Below, piece after piece: positions 62,166 through 64,000 of a stretch of DNA of 64,000 bases. The notes beneath the pieces are model-generated. The model searched no databases. It was not told where the DNA came from and was given only the letters and a program-made list of their open reading frames with translations. The stretch is from the NCBI RefSeq assembly GCF_905220565.1, contig NC_059406.1, forward strand, positions 10,178,001 to 10,242,000, given 5' to 3'. The position numbers and the translations under genes were made by a program. The DNA is from Melitaea cinxia (lineage: Eukaryota; Arthropoda; Insecta; Lepidoptera; Nymphalidae). Positions within the stretch are counted from its first letter, which is position 1. Each line of letters starts with the position of its first letter.

Positions 62166-63104
62166 GCCCACATCACACTGCACCAGTCTCACTTATCACT
62201 CACACACTATTCTAAACGAAATAGTTACGCTCTCGCTCACGTCCGAACGTTGACGAGCTATTTATATTGTTTTATCCTCAATCACGAGCAACTGGGTCGC
62301 GATCTACATAGCAAGCTACGCTAAAATCAGTTACAGTTTGTAAACAATTAATTAAATATCTACGCTCGATTTAAAATAGAAATAATCCTTAATAAAATTG
62401 CAAAACTACTCGATATTTGATTTAAACTAAATCAGCAATGAAAATAAATGTTCTTATAAACAAATATTTTAAAAACAAATCACTATCACAACGAGCAAAT
62501 TTTTTAAGACGATATAAAAAAACTTTATAAAATAAATCGTTCAGAACAATATTATCGTTAAAATATTTCTTAAATACATAGAGTAATGTATTCAGATGAA
62601 TAAGTAATTAACAAAAAATAACAGTAATACAAAGTAATCGAAGAAAGAAACAGATTCAAACGAGCAAATTCATTGGAACACAAGAATGAGTCTGATAACG
62701 CGTGACCTTGAGACGCGCTAAGCGTGAGCCGTGATAAGGGAAATTCGGCGGTCGCGACACGCATCAGTGCTCTCTCGTCCGCTTATCAAAGCGTCATGTT
62801 TGTTTTGCACAACACTAATGTAGGTGGGTAACAAACATAATAACATATACATAGTGATCACTAATTAGCTATTACTTGAAGTTAACTATTACTTGAAGAT
62901 AAAACAATTACGTTAACTTTTATTACGTAAATAAATAGTAATTTTTTTTTACTACTGTTTATTGTTTACATATTTTGTAGCATATAAATTTTGTAACATA
63001 ATAATATATTTATTTACATTCACAGAATTAGTTTTATAATTTTTTTTTAACATAAACATTATTATCACAAGCACTAAATCACATCAGTCAAACGAATCAC
63101 ATGT
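62166..63104 (-). other. possible ash1 5' UTR / upstream region
   Basis: The sequence next to the ATG contains an in-frame stop at 62193. The remaining 900 bp is AT-rich apart from 62690-62770, and no gene is seen. It may hold an untranslated exon or intron. Confidence 0.3.
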
Positions 63105-63600
63105 GAAGTGTAAGCGCGAGTAAGTACGCGTACGCGCGCACAACACGCATGAGAACGAGAACAAGAACGAGTACGACGCGCGCGCGCCTCGCTGCGAGTC
63201 AGCTAATGACCGGCGCGACGCGTATTCGCGACCCCCACTCCGCCACTGTACGCGCTATCAAACCAGTTTCCGTGAAAAATTTTAATTCCTCGGCTCGGGT
63301 GACGACCGGTCGCGCTTTCCTCGATCGGCGTCCTCCCCCGCAAGGAAAAAGCGCAGCACCCCTGGGGCGCACCGGAAATGCACGGCCGGCGCCCGGCACG
63401 CGAGCCGAGTGCACCCACCTCCTTAATTAAATGCTGCACGCTGCACACCTACCCTAACCGCCGCGGCACGCTCTACCACCCGGGCTCACACAGCGACACC
63501 TTCTCGCTATCACTTTTGTTTATTGTTCGCGAACAACGCGACGAGAGCTCTCTCGAAACGAGAACTGACCGTCGCATTCCACGCACATTTGTTATCGCGA
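63105..63600. promoter_or_regulatory. CpG-rich block, candidate ash1 promoter
   Basis: About 500 bp is strikingly CpG-dense (GCGTACGCGCGCACAACACG; CGACGCGCGCGCGCCTCGCT; CCGGCGCCCGGCACGCGAGC) in an AT-rich window. It is the strongest such block outside exons and lies about 1 kb upstream of the putative first coding exon. No TATA box or initiator could be assigned. The open frames over it on both strands are what GC-rich DNA gives by chance. It may serve a divergent gene beyond the window instead. Confidence 0.35.
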
Positions 63601-63823
63601 CGCAAGTCTTGCATGAAATATTCATTATGAAAGCGCCACTCGATTACTAATGCCTCAATTGTCTAAAATTTATAGTCGAACTTGATGTTCAGAGAGTCAG
63701 AGCAATAAATCTCTATGTGGTCTTCATCCGTCAAAGCTAACAATGAGCATTTTTATTTGGTTTCGAAGTGAATGACCTACTCGCAGATTAGTAATGGGTG
63801 CTTAAACATATTGATCACATTTT

Positions 63824-63888
<65 letters not shown>

Positions 63889-64000
63889 TATATTTGTTGT
63901 TGTCCACAAAGTAATTATATAACAATATGTTTAAGTAGTACTTATTGTATAGCAGACTCATGATAAATAAGCGTTAGTAATTCGAATTCTGTTAGACGAT
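63601..64000. other. right edge of window, no gene recognised
   Basis: AT-rich flank containing the (TA)n tract at 63826-63886. I see no coding sequence, TIR or tRNA-like structure. Confidence 0.4.
63826..63886. repeat. (TA)n microsatellite
   Basis: About 30 uninterrupted AT/TA units. Confidence 0.93.

Noticed and set aside
63149..63650. Arg/Pro/Ala-rich ORFs on both strands
   Set aside because: Absence of stop codons is expected in CpG-rich DNA; no domain and no splice pattern.
1..64000. A CRISPR array, bacterial operon, phage or toxin system
   Set aside because: Introns, SINEs, LINEs and Helitrons show a eukaryotic nuclear locus; no regularly spaced short repeats or bacterial-type genes were seen.

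Overview
This window is AT-rich, intron-rich nuclear DNA from an insect. It is almost certainly a moth or butterfly: it carries Helitrons with TCTATACTAATATTATAAAG-type 5' ends and CTAG 3' ends, tRNA-derived SINEs, short SINEs sharing a tail with RTE LINEs, and the AACCGACTTC-type dispersed repeat. From memory, all of these are typical of lepidopteran genomes.

The only host gene I can support is one minus-strand gene covering nearly the whole window. It is the orthologue of the Trithorax-group histone H3K36 methyltransferase ASH1. I rebuilt 19 consecutive coding exons, from 34790 down to the stop codon at 2007. Every junction is GT-AG and the reading frame is unbroken, giving 3041 codons plus stop. 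A probable first coding exon of 35 codons lies at 62061-62165, across a 27 kb intron. From N to C terminus the protein has a poly-Ser acidic region, a giant low-complexity exon (28236-34134) with AT-hook motifs and an SGYKSD repeat, an FxLP (MRG15-binding) exon, AWS, SET (three exons), post-SET with another AT-hook, a Pro-rich linker, a degenerate bromodomain, a PHD finger, a BAH domain over several exons, and a short basic C-terminal tail. A CpG-rich block at about 63105-63600 may be the promoter.

The introns are full of transposons, several with exact boundaries: an ISL2EU-like DDE transposon (4056-8327, TA duplications), two 1.2 kb TIR elements (2189-3394 and 10209-11413), an RTE remnant (12190-13330), a TTAA-flanked element (17337-18511) inside a tRNA-SINE, two Helitrons (22698-23277 and 23342-24415), a Tc1/mariner-like element (26305-27899) with a nested SINE, an hAT-type MITE with 8-bp duplications (40211-40990), and a pogo-like TIR element (59017-61823) carrying a LINE, a Helitron piece and a SINE. 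Six copies of one SINE family are present; three have 12-bp target-site duplications, and the family shares its 3' tail with the RTE LINE.

Long parts of the 27 kb first intron (about 35.4-38.6, 42-46.4 and 52.4-57.9 kb) hold no recognisable gene or repeat. They could contain regulatory DNA. I found no second host gene, CRISPR array, bacterial-type system or true tRNA/rRNA gene.
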